Shown: positions 8,629-16,575, counted from the stretch's first letter. The stretch is DNA of 18,706 nt from an uncultured Elusimicrobium sp. (GCA_902761395.1 CACWKJ010000008.1:1-18706), one strand, 5' to 3'. Notes: generated from the letters alone by a model not told the origin. Numbers and translations are program-made.

Positions 8629-9402
8629 TCAATTATTCATGGAATCTTTCATACTTTTAACATAATCATAAATATAGCTGTCTGCATCCGTTCCGTGTTG
8701 TTTTATAATTTTAATTATTGCACTTCCTACAATTACCCCGTCTGAAATTTTTGACATTTGGTTTGCCTGCTGCGGCGAATGTATTCCAAACCCTATTGCA
8801 GTAGGTACGGATGTTACTTTTTTAACCGAATCCACAATGGATTTTAAATCTGTTTTTATTTCATTTCTTTCACCGGTAACACCCATAGAAGAAACTACAT
8901 ACAAAAAACCTTCCGCTTCTTTAGCAATATCTTCTATTCTTTGCTGTGATGTAGGTGCTATTAACGAAACAATTTTTATGCCGTACTTTTTTGCATATTC
9001 GGAAATTTCGTTTTTTTCTTCAAAAGGTAAATCAGGAATAATTATACCGTCTATACCTGTTACGGAACATTGTTTAAAAAAGTTATCGTAACCGTACCTG
9101 AAAACCGGATTAACATATGTCATAAAAACCAGCGGTATGTTAACCGTTTTTCTTACTTTCTTAACAAGGTCAAAAATTTTATCGAGATTCGTTCCCGCTG
9201 CCAATGCTTTTTGGCTTGATTCCTGAATAACCGGTCCTTCAGCAACAGGATCGGAAAACGGTATTCCTATTTCTATTAAGTCGGCTCCCGCAGAAACCAT
9301 TTTATAAATAAAATCTTCCGTCTTGTTTATGTTCGGATAACCCGCCGTTATAAACGGTATAAATGCCTTTTTATTTTTAAATGCCGATTCTATTCTATTC
9401 AT
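8629..9402 (-). CDS. trpA: Tryptophan synthase alpha chain
   Basis: 257-aa TIM-barrel subunit that cleaves indole-3-glycerol phosphate to indole and glyceraldehyde-3-phosphate and passes indole to TrpB through a tunnel. The catalytic pair is E44 (in ADLIEIG) and D51 (in PFSDP), with GIIIPDLPFEE downstream. I placed the start at the ATG at 9402: an AGGAGA site lies just upstream and the gene then overlaps the trpB stop by 8 bases. A frame opening at 9429 would add nine residues not expected in the family. Tight coupling to trpB fits the alpha2-beta2 complex. Confidence 0.95.
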   Translation of the reverse strand: MNRIESAFKNKKAFIPFITAGYPNINKTEDFIYKMVSAGADLIEIGIPFSDPVAEGPVIQESSQKALAAGTNLDKIFDLVKKVRKTVNIPLVFMTYVNPVFRYGYDNFFKQCSVTGIDGIIIPDLPFEEKNEISEYAKKYGIKIVSLIAPTSQQRIEDIAKEAEGFLYVVSSMGVTGERNEIKTDLKSIVDSVKKVTSVPTAIGFGIHSPQQANQMSKISDGVIVGSAIIKIIKQHGTDADSYIYDYVKSMKDSMNN

Positions 9403-11161
9403 ATATTTCTTCTCCTCTGTATCTTGCAATTGCCGCTACATCTTTATCGCCTCTTCCCGAAAGGCAAACTATTATGCTTTCGCTTTTATCTATTTTCGGT
9501 GCAATTTTTCTTACATGAGCAACAGCATGTGCACTTTCTATTGCACAAATTATACCTTCCGTTCTTGCAAGGTACTCAAATGCACTTACCGCTTCTTCAT
9601 CGGTAATCGAAATATATTCTGCTCTTCCGGTATCGTGCAAGTATGCATGTTCCGGGCCTATTCCCGGATAATCAAGACCTGCCGATATCGAATAAACTTC
9701 AGCAATTTGTCCGTATTTGTCCTGACAGAAATACGATTTCATCCCATGGAAAATTCCTATTTCGCCTTTGGCAATAGATGCGGCATGTTTGTCTGTATTA
9801 AGTCCTTTACCTGCAGCTTCGCAACCGATAAGTTTTACATTTTTTTCTTCAATAAAATTGTAAAACATTCCCATAGCATTACTTCCTCCGCCGACACAAG
9901 CAACAACGGCATAAGGAAGTTTTTTCTCGTATTCCAAAATTTGTTGTTTTGCTTCTTTACTTATTACACTTTGAAAATCTCTTACTATCGTAGGAAACGG
10001 GTGCGGTCCCATAACGGAACCTAACACATAATGAGTATCGTTTACTCTTTTAGACCATTCTCTCATTGCTTCGTTTACGGCATCTTTCAAAACTTTTGTA
10101 CCGGAAGTTACCGCATTAACTTTAGCACCCAACAATTTCATTCTGTAAACATTCAATGCTTGTCTTTTTGTATCTTCTTCACCCATAAATATTTCACATT
10201 CCATACCTAAAAGTGCGGCAGCGGTTGCTGTTGCAACTCCGTGCTGCCCCGCACCTGTTTCGGCAATTACTCTTGTTTTGCCCATCTTTTTTGCAAGAAG
10301 AACCTGACCTAAAACATTATTTATTTTATGTGAACCGGTATGATTCAAATCTTCTCTTTTTAAATATATTTTTGCTCCGCCCAAATCTTTTGTCATGTTT
10401 TCGGCATAATATAAAAGAGACGGTCTGCCGGCATAATTTTTTAACAATGTGTTTAGCTCGTCTGTAAATTCGGGATTATTTTTATAATATTCATACTGCT
10501 TTTCAAGATTTTTTATCTCGTTCATAAGTGTTTCGGGAATATATTGCCCGCCATATATTCCAAACCTTGTATTGCTCATTTTTACTCTCCTGACTATATT
10601 TAAAATTTTATTTTTATCTTTAACTTTATTTGTTTCCACACCGCTCGATATATCTATACAATACGGATTTAATTTTATTGCCTGTTCTACATTGTTCCCG
10701 TTGATACCGCCTGCAAGGAAATACGGTCTTATAAAACTTTTTAACAAACTCCAATCAAATGTTTTTCCTTCACCCATTCCCGCATCAAACATCAACAAAT
10801 CCGCTTGAGAATTTCGCCATCGAACAATTTCTTCTCCGTTTTTTACTTTTACGGCTTTAATTATTTTTTTGTTACAAACTTTTTTTAAATCACTTATATA
10901 TTTATCATCTTCATCACCGTGAAGTTGAACAAAATCGATAATATTTTCGTCACAGATTTCTGCGATTTTATTTATATTTTCATTAACAAAAACACCCACC
11001 GACAAAATATTTTTATCCAACTTGTTTTTTAATTTTTTTGCGGTTTCTTTAGATACTTGTCTGTGACTTTCAGCAAACACAAAACCTACAAAATCCGGTT
11101 TTGCTTCGTTAACAAAATCGATATCTTCTTCTCTGAATAATCCGCATATTTTTATCTTCAT
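9395..11161 (-). CDS. trpFB: Fused phosphoribosylanthranilate isomerase - tryptophan synthase beta (TrpF-TrpB)
   Basis: One 588-aa frame with two complete enzymes. Residues 1-194 are TrpF (PRA isomerase): KICG with C6, catalytic-region D126 in FDAG, GEGKTFDW, AGGI at 150-153 and DISSGVE at 170-176. Residues 195-588 are TrpB: HTGSHKINN at 274-282 with PLP lysine K279, ETGAGQHG at 301-308, and GGGSNA at 424-429 holding the PLP phosphate. There is no linker: the native TrpF end meets M195, the expected first residue of TrpB. A perfect internal AGGAG site precedes codon 195, so free TrpB may also be made. A TrpF-TrpB fusion is known elsewhere but rare. Only the catalytic order is unusual; no key residue is missing. 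The start lies 2 bases after trpC with a GAGGA site. Confidence 0.93.
   Translation of the reverse strand: MKIKICGLFREEDIDFVNEAKPDFVGFVFAESHRQVSKETAKKLKNKLDKNILSVGVFVNENINKIAEICDENIIDFVQLHGDEDDKYISDLKKVCNKKIIKAVKVKNGEEIVRWRNSQADLLMFDAGMGEGKTFDWSLLKSFIRPYFLAGGINGNNVEQAIKLNPYCIDISSGVETNKVKDKNKILNIVRRVKMSNTRFGIYGGQYIPETLMNEIKNLEKQYEYYKNNPEFTDELNTLLKNYAGRPSLLYYAENMTKDLGGAKIYLKREDLNHTGSHKINNVLGQVLLAKKMGKTRVIAETGAGQHGVATATAAALLGMECEIFMGEEDTKRQALNVYRMKLLGAKVNAVTSGTKVLKDAVNEAMREWSKRVNDTHYVLGSVMGPHPFPTIVRDFQSVISKEAKQQILEYEKKLPYAVVACVGGGSNAMGMFYNFIEEKNVKLIGCEAAGKGLNTDKHAASIAKGEIGIFHGMKSYFCQDKYGQIAEVYSISAGLDYPGIGPEHAYLHDTGRAEYISITDEEAVSAFEYLARTEGIICAIESAHAVAHVRKIAPKIDKSESIIVCLSGRGDKDVAAIARYRGEEIYE
10577..10591 (-). 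promoter_or_regulatory. Internal ribosome-binding site and start codon for TrpB
   Basis: Within the fused frame, AGGAG (10591-10587) lies 7 bases before an in-frame ATG (10579-10577) that begins the MSNTRFG... native TrpB N-terminus. Sequence and spacing are as good as any start in this operon. This suggests translation of separate TrpB as well as, or instead of, the fusion. Confidence 0.7.
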
Positions 11162-11163
11162 AT

Positions 11164-11940
11164 TTATCCTCGCAATTCCGAAAGGAATTGTTTTTTATCT
11201 TTACTTAACATCATACTTTCGCCGATTAATGCTCCGTTAAAACCGACATCTTTTAACATCTTTATATCTTGTGCGGTTTTTATTCCGCTTTCCGAAATTA
11301 AAATTTTATCGTCCGGAAGAAAATTTCTTAACTTTAAAGATGTGTTTATATCAACGGTAAATGTTTTTAAATCTCTGTTATTTATACCTATTATTTTTGC
11401 ATTACAACTTAATGCTTTTTTAATTTCTTCTTCATTATGTGTTTCTACAAGACAACTTAACTTTAAACTTGTTGCAATGTTTATAAATTTTTTTAAAGTG
11501 CTTTCGTCAAGAACAGCACAAATAAGTAAAACGGCATCCGCACCGATAAGTTTCGCCTGATATATTTGATATTCGTCAATAATAAAATCTTTTCTTAAAA
11601 CAGGAATATTTACAATATCTGCAACATCTTTCAAATATTTATCGTTACCTTTAAAAAAGTGCGGTTCGGTAAGAACCGATATTGCCGAAGCTCCCGCTTT
11701 TTCGTATTCTTGTGCGATATCCGTATAAGGAAAATCTTCGACTATAACACCTTTTGACGGTGACGCTTTTTTTATTTCGCAAATAAAAGAAAAATCTTTA
11801 CTTTTCAAAGAATTCTCAAAAAAGAAATTTTTACTTGAAGGCAAAGACAAAACTTCCTGCTTTAAAGTTTCGATATCTTTTTCTTTTTTTTCGTTTTCTA
11901 TTCTTGTTTTTTGTTTGGCAATTATATCGTCAAGTATCAT
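11164..11940 (-). CDS. trpC: Indole-3-glycerol phosphate synthase
   Basis: 258-aa TIM-barrel enzyme closing the indole ring from CdRP. Motifs: EIKKASPSKG at about 55-64 with the substrate-binding lysine, VLTEPHFFKG at about 89-98, LRKDFI at 115-120 with the catalytic lysine, GINNRDL at about 185-191, SESGI and ALIGESMM for the phosphate site. It is a stand-alone TrpC, not fused to TrpF as in enterobacteria. It starts 2 bases after trpD, preceded by a TGAGGAA site, and ends 2 bases before trpF. Confidence 0.96.
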   Translation of the reverse strand: MILDDIIAKQKTRIENEKKEKDIETLKQEVLSLPSSKNFFFENSLKSKDFSFICEIKKASPSKGVIVEDFPYTDIAQEYEKAGASAISVLTEPHFFKGNDKYLKDVADIVNIPVLRKDFIIDEYQIYQAKLIGADAVLLICAVLDESTLKKFINIATSLKLSCLVETHNEEEIKKALSCNAKIIGINNRDLKTFTVDINTSLKLRNFLPDDKILISESGIKTAQDIKMLKDVGFNGALIGESMMLSKDKKQFLSELRG

Positions 11941-11942
11941 AA

Positions 11943-12953
11943 CTATTCCTCATTAGACAATTTAACATATTTTTCCATTTGCACAAAAGCTTTTTGACTT
12001 TCAATCATTTCTTTTGCAATATTAACCCCTTCGGCAATTGAAATTTCCGGTTTTGCAACATGTATTGCCGCTGCGGAATTTAGTATTACGGCATCTGTTT
12101 TCGGACCTTTTGCACCGGACAAAATATCTTTTGTTATTTTTGCATTTTCCTGCGGTGTTCCTCCCAACAAATCTTCCTTTTTACATTTTTTCATACCGAA
12201 TTGTTCCGGTTCGATTTCGTAAGTTTTATAATTTCCGTTAACAACTTCACAAACTTTTGTTACCGAACTTGCGGAAATTTCGTCAAGTCCGTCTGTTCCG
12301 TAAACCACCATAGCACTTTTTACACCTAAATTAGATAACACGTGTGCCATAGGTTCAATTAAATCTTCGTCGTAAACACCTAACAACTGCATACTTGCTC
12401 CGGCCGGATTTACCAACGGTCCCAAAATATTAAATATTGTTCTTATACCCAACTCTTTTCTTACCGGTGCAACATATTTCATTGCTATATGATAGTTTTG
12501 TGCAAACAAGAAACAAAAATTTATTTTATCCAAAATTTGTTTACTCTTTTCAGGTGATATTGTTATTTTTGCACCGAAAGCTTCCAATACATCTGCTGCT
12601 CCGCATTTACTTGATGCTGCTCTGTTTCCGTGCTTGGCTATAGGTATTCCCGCCGCAGAAACAACAAATGCGGACGTTGTCGATATATTGAAAGAATTTG
12701 ATTTATCTCCGCCCGTTCCCACGATTTCCAATATATCCATATCGTTAAGAAGTTTTACGCAATGTTTTCTCATACCGGATGCCGCACCGGTAATTTCTTC
12801 TATTGTTTCTTTTTTCATACTCATGGCAGTTAAAAAAGCCGACATTTGAATTTGACTTGCACTGCCGCTCATTATTTCATCCAATACTGTTTCAGATTCT
12901 TTGAAACTCAAATTTTGTTTCATAACAGCTTTAAAAATAGCCTCTTTAATCAT
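11943..12953 (-). CDS. trpD: Anthranilate phosphoribosyltransferase
   Basis: 336-aa enzyme transferring phosphoribose from PRPP to anthranilate. PRPP- and anthranilate-site motifs are clear: GTGGDKSNSFNIST at 79-92, KHGNRAASSKCG at 107-118, the GPLVNPA segment, and the acidic DGLDEIS near residue 225-231. Length is typical and there is no fused glutaminase. It begins 4 bases after trpG with a GAGAGGAT ribosome-binding site and ends 2 bases before trpC. Confidence 0.96.
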   Translation of the reverse strand: MIKEAIFKAVMKQNLSFKESETVLDEIMSGSASQIQMSAFLTAMSMKKETIEEITGAASGMRKHCVKLLNDMDILEIVGTGGDKSNSFNISTTSAFVVSAAGIPIAKHGNRAASSKCGAADVLEAFGAKITISPEKSKQILDKINFCFLFAQNYHIAMKYVAPVRKELGIRTIFNILGPLVNPAGASMQLLGVYDEDLIEPMAHVLSNLGVKSAMVVYGTDGLDEISASSVTKVCEVVNGNYKTYEIEPEQFGMKKCKKEDLLGGTPQENAKITKDILSGAKGPKTDAVILNSAAAIHVAKPEISIAEGVNIAKEMIESQKAFVQMEKYVKLSNEE

Positions 12954-12957
12954 TTTT

Positions 12958-13524
12958 TTATCCTCTCAAAAAGTTTTTTATCATTTGGTATCCGTTTGGA
13001 GTAAGTACCGATTCTGGATGAAATTGAACACCATAAATGTTTTTTTCTTTATTATAAACTGCCATGACTTCATCATCACTGCTTATTGCACAAACCTTTA
13101 ATTCTTTAGGTAATGTATCTTTCAGTGCAGCAAGAGAATGATATCTGCCGACAACAATTTTTTTATCAAGACCTTCGAATATAGGGCAATTTGTATCTAC
13201 ATCTATTTCAGACTGTTTACCGTGCATAAGTTCTTTTGCATAAGATATTTTCGCACCGAAAGATTCACATATTGCCTGATGTCCCAAACAAACTCCAAAA
13301 ATGGGAATTTTACCTGCAAATTTTTTTACTAACTCTATACAAATTCCGGCATCGGAAGGTTTTCCCGGACCGGGCGACAAAATTATTTTTTCCGGATTTA
13401 ATTTTTCTATTTCATCTGTTGTAATTTCATCGTTTCTTTTTACTGTTATATCCGGATTTATCGAACCGATATACTGATACAAGTTATAAACAAAACTGTC
13501 ATAATTATCTATTAAAAGTATCAT
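12958..13524 (-). CDS. trpG: Anthranilate synthase glutamine amidotransferase component
   Basis: 188-aa class I glutamine amidotransferase that feeds ammonia to TrpE. Catalytic triad: nucleophile C79 (FGVCLGH), H169 and E171 (FHPES), with the oxyanion SPGPG at 50-54. The N-terminal MILLIDNYDSF is typical of TrpG/PabA. Because it sits between trpE and trpD the TrpG role is clear, though such proteins may also serve PabB in folate synthesis. An AAGGAG site precedes the ATG. Confidence 0.95.
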   Translation of the reverse strand: MILLIDNYDSFVYNLYQYIGSINPDITVKRNDEITTDEIEKLNPEKIILSPGPGKPSDAGICIELVKKFAGKIPIFGVCLGHQAICESFGAKISYAKELMHGKQSEIDVDTNCPIFEGLDKKIVVGRYHSLAALKDTLPKELKVCAISSDDEVMAVYNKEKNIYGVQFHPESVLTPNGYQMIKNFLRG

Positions 13525-13555
13525 CTTTTTTCTCCTTGAACAACTTATAGCAACC

Positions 13556-15016
13556 TCAATCTTTCTGCGAAGCAGAAAGTTTTAAAGCATTAATAACTGC
13601 TTTTGCTTTATTTATGCATTCCTGATACTCGTTTTCGGGAACACTGTCTGCAACAATACCTGCACCGGAACGAACAAACACTTTATTATTTTTCTTAAAA
13701 GCTATTCTTATGGAAATACAAGTGTCCATATTTCCCGAAAAATCTATGTATCCTATTGCGCCGCCGTAAATGCCTCTTTTATTTTGTTCCAATTCGTTTA
13801 TAATTTGGCAAGCTCTTATTTTAGGCGCACCTGAAAGTGTTCCCGCAGGAAGAACTGTATCTATACCGTCAAGTGCGGATTTATCATCTCTTATTTCACC
13901 TCTTACCGTTGAACCGATATGCATAACATGTGAAAATCTTTCTATACTCATATATTTTTCTACTTTAACCGAACCGAATTTACTGATTTTACCCAAATCG
14001 TTTCTGCCTAAATCCACAAGCATATTATGTTCGGCAAGTTCTTTTTTATCCGAAAGAAGTTCTTTTTCAAGTTGTAAATCCTGTTCTTGAGTTTTTCCTC
14101 TCGGTCTTGTTCCCGCTAAAGGAAAAGTGTGTAAAATTCCGTCGTTAAGTTTTACCAATGTTTCAGGTGATGCACCTGCAATTTCTATATCTTTACTGCA
14201 AAAGTAAAACATGTAAGGTGACGGATTTGTTGTTCTTAAAATTCTGTATGTATCCAAAAGACTGCCTTCAACATCGGCCTCGATTCTGTATGATAATACC
14301 GCCTGAAAAATGTCTCCGTTCTTTATGTATGTTTTTATTTTGTTTACCATATCACAATATTGTTCTTTGCTGAACAAATATCTGAAATCGGACTTTATTT
14401 TTAACGGTTTATCTTCACAAGCAGTTCCGTTCTGTATGAGTTTTGCCATCTTGTTAAGTTCCAAAACGGCTTCATCATAGTTTTGTTTTAAATTTTCTGT
14501 TTTAATGTTAACTATCAAAAATATTTTCTGTTTTAAATTGTCGAAAGCAATAACTTTATCGAACAACATTAAATCAACATCGTTAAAATTTTCGTCATCG
14601 TTTGCAACCAACTTCAAACTCGGTTCACTGTACTTTATATAATCGTAAGAGAAATAACCTACAAGTCCGCCGGTAAAAGTAGGTAACCCTTCAACTTTAG
14701 GGCTTTTGTTTTCTTCCACAATATTTTTTATGTACTTTTTAGGATTATCGTTTTTAGATATTATTTCACCGTTTATTTTTATTACACCGTTTAAACATGT
14801 AAATTCAAGTTTCGGATCGTATCCCAAAAAAGTGTATCTTCCCCACTTTGAAGAATCTTCCAAACTTTCAAGCATATAACAGTGACTGCTTACGGATTTT
14901 AAGATTTTTAAAACCTGTATGGAAGTTTTAATATCGCTCAATATTTGGCAACTTATAGGAATGGTTTTGTATCCTTTTGCCAAACTTACGGCTTGTTCAT
15001 AACTCGGTATATACAT
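13556..15016 (-). CDS. trpE: Anthranilate synthase component I
   Basis: 486-aa chorismate-binding enzyme forming anthranilate with TrpG. The tryptophan feedback site looks intact: MLES at 48-51 (family LLES) and NPSPYM at 264-269. Catalytic signatures are GDIFQAV (234-240), GASPE (281-285), AGTRPRG (301-307) and LGRND (336-340). I chose the ATG at 15016: it has a GAGGTG site 6 bases upstream and follows the T-box terminator. A longer frame to 15046 would begin inside the terminator. Expression is expected to respond to uncharged tRNA-Trp, with enzyme activity also inhibited by tryptophan. A small hairpin lies at its 3' end. Confidence 0.96.
   Translation of the reverse strand: MYIPSYEQAVSLAKGYKTIPISCQILSDIKTSIQVLKILKSVSSHCYMLESLEDSSKWGRYTFLGYDPKLEFTCLNGVIKINGEIISKNDNPKKYIKNIVEENKSPKVEGLPTFTGGLVGYFSYDYIKYSEPSLKLVANDDENFNDVDLMLFDKVIAFDNLKQKIFLIVNIKTENLKQNYDEAVLELNKMAKLIQNGTACEDKPLKIKSDFRYLFSKEQYCDMVNKIKTYIKNGDIFQAVLSYRIEADVEGSLLDTYRILRTTNPSPYMFYFCSKDIEIAGASPETLVKLNDGILHTFPLAGTRPRGKTQEQDLQLEKELLSDKKELAEHNMLVDLGRNDLGKISKFGSVKVEKYMSIERFSHVMHIGSTVRGEIRDDKSALDGIDTVLPAGTLSGAPKIRACQIINELEQNKRGIYGGAIGYIDFSGNMDTCISIRIAFKKNNKVFVRSGAGIVADSVPENEYQECINKAKAVINALKLSASQKD
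13561..13579 (-). repeat. Small perfect hairpin at the trpE 3' end
   Basis: CTTTCTGC (13561-13568) and GCAGAAAG (13572-13579) form an 8-bp stem with a 3-nt loop, coding the last residues of TrpE just before its stop. No uridine run follows, so it is not an intrinsic terminator. It could tune mRNA stability or TrpE:TrpG coupling, or be chance. Confidence 0.5.
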
Positions 15017-15033
15017 TTTCAGCACCTCAAAAT

Positions 15034-15080
15034 AAAAAAAATTCATCCTAAAACAAAAAATTTTGTTTTCAAGGACGAAT
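15034..15080 (-). terminator. Intrinsic terminator of the trp T-box leader
   Basis: On the minus strand, ATTCGTCCT pairs with AGGATGAAT (one G-U) and AAAACAAAA with TTTTGTTTT, giving an 18-bp stem with a 2-nt bulge and a 2-nt loop, followed by eight uridines (15041-15034). Its 5' arm includes the GTCCTT that would pair with the T-box in the antiterminator, so the two folds exclude each other. trpE starts 18 bases on. Confidence 0.93.
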
Positions 15081-15370
15081 TATATTATCCGCGGTGCCAC
15101 CTTGATTTGAAACCACCAAAAAGCAACAGATAAAATCTATGATTGAAATCTTATCTGGTAGTCTCACTCTTATTTAGGATACCAACATATCCCCGGCAAC
15201 TAACGGATGCCTTCCCGTTGCAGAATACTCAAGGGTAAACATCACCCTCTTTGACTGCACCCTCTGCGGTCCATTTAATAAGACACTTCCTGCCTGCTTC
15301 TCACCACCCAGGCTCGCTGTTAGGGTTCTTCTTATTTTTATCTCCGCATCAACGGTTTCAATATTAAACT
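15034..15370 (-). ncRNA. T-box leader (tRNA-Trp-sensing riboswitch) upstream of trpE
   Basis: Full-length T-box. Stem I shows the distal AGCGAG...GGTGAGAAGC pattern. Its specifier loop is flanked by TGCGG/CCGCA and AATAAGA/TCTTATT pairing and displays TGG at 15273-15271 followed by ACC, so the specifier is UGG (tryptophan). A Stem II/IIA-B region (AACGG pairing CCGTT) and Stem III (CAGATAA pairing TTATCTG) follow. The T-box itself lies at 15103-15089 and reads GGTGGCACCGCGG. Its bulge UGGC pairs with the acceptor end GCCA, which fits discriminator G73 of tRNA-Trp. AAGG...AC can pair with GUCCUU as the antiterminator. Uncharged tRNA-Trp should favour readthrough into trpE. Confidence 0.96.
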
Positions 15371-15376
15371 TCCAAG

Positions 15377-15405
15377 ATTCTAATATTATTTTTTTTGTTT
15401 GTCAA
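15377..15405 (-). promoter_or_regulatory. Strong sigma70-type promoter for the trp operon
   Basis: Minus strand: perfect TTGACA (15405-15400), 17-base spacer, TAGAAT (15382-15377, five of six). Transcription would begin near 15370, exactly where the T-box Stem I begins. Confidence 0.9.
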
Positions 15406-15518
15406 TAGGAAAAAATTTTGCTTCACGAAATTTTAGGTTACAGGAAAATATAATTATAAATTTAAGAACATTTTAAAATTTTCGTTTACAAGCATGATTA
15501 AAGCCGTCTATGAGTTTG

Positions 15519-15681
15519 GGAAACACTGAATAAATACCGGCACAAAATCTTGCGGTATATTTTGCCTATAAATTCGTCGTGTTTTCTTGAAATAGTTATC
15601 CAACTATTCCTGCAAAACTCCTCCTCTTTATAGACAAAATCTTCTCTCAATCTTTCACACCGTTATTTATTCAGTGTTTCC
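15519..15681. mobile_element. 163-bp near-palindrome, probable MITE or IS remnant
   Basis: The ends are an 18-bp perfect inverted repeat, GGAAACACTGAATAAATA at 15519-15536 and its complement at 15664-15681. The similarity continues inward at roughly 55-60% (CGG, ATTTTG, CTATAAA and GTTTT blocks) to a central AATAGTT (15591-15597), loop ATCC, AACTATT (15602-15608). So almost the whole element can fold on itself. No transposase and no clear target-site duplication are seen. GAATAAAT-type ends resemble those of some IS families (inference). It lies about 110 bases upstream of the trp -35 box. Confidence 0.65.
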
Positions 15682-15744
15682 TAAAAAATTTAGAGCAAAA
15701 AAACTATAAATCAAAAAAGTTTTTTTAGTGCGAACATGATTGAA

Positions 15745-15779
15745 GAAAAATCCGTTACCTTAGGCAGTTAGGATTTTTC
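15745..15779 (-). terminator. Possible tcdA terminator hairpin
   Basis: GAAAAATCC (15745-15753) and GGATTTTTC (15771-15779) form a 9-bp stem with a 17-nt loop, 68 bases past the tcdA stop. On the minus strand the 3' arm is followed by TTC, so the uridines sit mostly in the stem; the structure is close to symmetrical and could act in either direction. Weakly supported. Confidence 0.35.
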
Positions 15780-15846
15780 AAGTTGGAGCACGGCTTTAAA
15801 TTTTTCAAACGAATGGCTTCTTGGAAATGAGAAATTTTAAAATATA

Positions 15847-16569
15847 CTATATCAGTTCAATTGCTTTGTTTGCCAAAAGGATACCGAATATTCCGGTAAT
15901 TACCGGTGTGGAACCTAAAATTTTAGGCCCGCCGTTTTTACCGTACTTTTTACCTTCCTGTTCCGGTAAAGGTATAGGTTTTATTTGCGGAGATTGTTCC
16001 GAAAAGACGCAGGGAATTCCCTTTGATATTCCCAATGATCTTAAATCTCCTCTTAACCTTTCCGCCAATTTGCAATGGTGAGTTTCAAACAAATCCGCAT
16101 ACTTTATTGAAAAGGGATCTGTTTTAAGTGCCGCACCCATAGAAGAAATTATTTTTATGTTGTGTTTGTAACAATATTCCAAAAGTCTTAATTTGGGATT
16201 ATACGAATCTATTGCATCAATAACAATGTCGGGAGTTTCGGAAAATATGGTATTCAAAGTGTCGGTATTAACAAAAACATCAAAAGTTTTTACTTTACAG
16301 TTAGGATTTATATCCAAAACTCTTGCTTTTGCCAATTCCACTTTTTTAGTGTTAACAGTTGAATGTAATGCATAAAGTTGTCTGTTAATATTGGATTCCT
16401 GCACTACATCAAAATCAACAAGAGTTAAATTTCCCGCTCCGACTCTTGCCAAAATTTCAACGGCAAAACTTCCTACCGCTCCAAGACCTACAACGGTAAC
16501 TTTCGATTCAAATATCTTTTTTATTTTTTGTTCGCCTAATAATAATTTTGTTCTTACAAACTGTTCCAT
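15847..16569 (-). CDS. tcdA: tRNA threonylcarbamoyladenosine dehydratase TcdA (E1-like)
   Basis: 240-aa ThiF/E1-like ATP-dependent enzyme that cyclises t6A37 of tRNA to ct6A. Nucleotide-binding GLGAVGS at 28-34, VDFD at 51-54, NINRQ at 60-64 and DAIDSYNPK near 118-126. The family-specific SMGAALKTDP, YADL and LRGDLRS segments favour TcdA (CsdL) over ThiF or MoeB; there is no rhodanese domain and no CXXC zinc pairs. I chose the ATG at 16569 because the product then begins MEQFVRTKLLLG as in homologues. A TTG at 16584 would add five residues. No Shine-Dalgarno is visible, and a promoter may place the mRNA start at the ATG. It is divergent from the PilZ gene. Confidence 0.9.
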   Translation of the reverse strand: MEQFVRTKLLLGEQKIKKIFESKVTVVGLGAVGSFAVEILARVGAGNLTLVDFDVVQESNINRQLYALHSTVNTKKVELAKARVLDINPNCKVKTFDVFVNTDTLNTIFSETPDIVIDAIDSYNPKLRLLEYCYKHNIKIISSMGAALKTDPFSIKYADLFETHHCKLAERLRGDLRSLGISKGIPCVFSEQSPQIKPIPLPEQEGKKYGKNGGPKILGSTPVITGIFGILLANKAIELI

Positions 16570-16575
16570 ACAATT

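Larger units (their letters stand above)
15406..15846. other. Gene-poor interval between trp promoter and tcdA
   Basis: About 440 bases with no credible gene on either strand. It holds the 163-bp near-palindrome (15519-15681) and a second hairpin (15745-15779). Two further short matches are seen: TTAAAGCCGT at 15498-15507 is inverted near 15790-15800, and CATGATT recurs near 15493 and 15735. The rest is AT-rich sequence in which I see nothing. Confidence 0.7.

Noticed and set aside
9403..9429. Upstream extension of trpA to 9429
   Set aside because: The added residues come from the trpB end and are not seen in TrpA; 9402 has an AGGAGA site.
9515..10024. 169-aa open frame on the plus strand
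   Set aside because: Lies entirely opposite trpB, has no family motif and no start signals; a shadow of the real gene.
15017..15046. Upstream extension of trpE to 15046
   Set aside because: It would begin inside the T-box terminator; the ATG at 15016 has a GAGGTG site and a normal N-terminus.
15519..15681. CRISPR or attC-like cassette site
   Set aside because: There is one palindrome, not spaced direct repeats, and no integron-type core sites or nearby cas or integrase genes.
15406..15846. Hidden small protein gene in the gap
   Set aside because: Frames are short, start signals are absent, and the space is dominated by inverted repeats.
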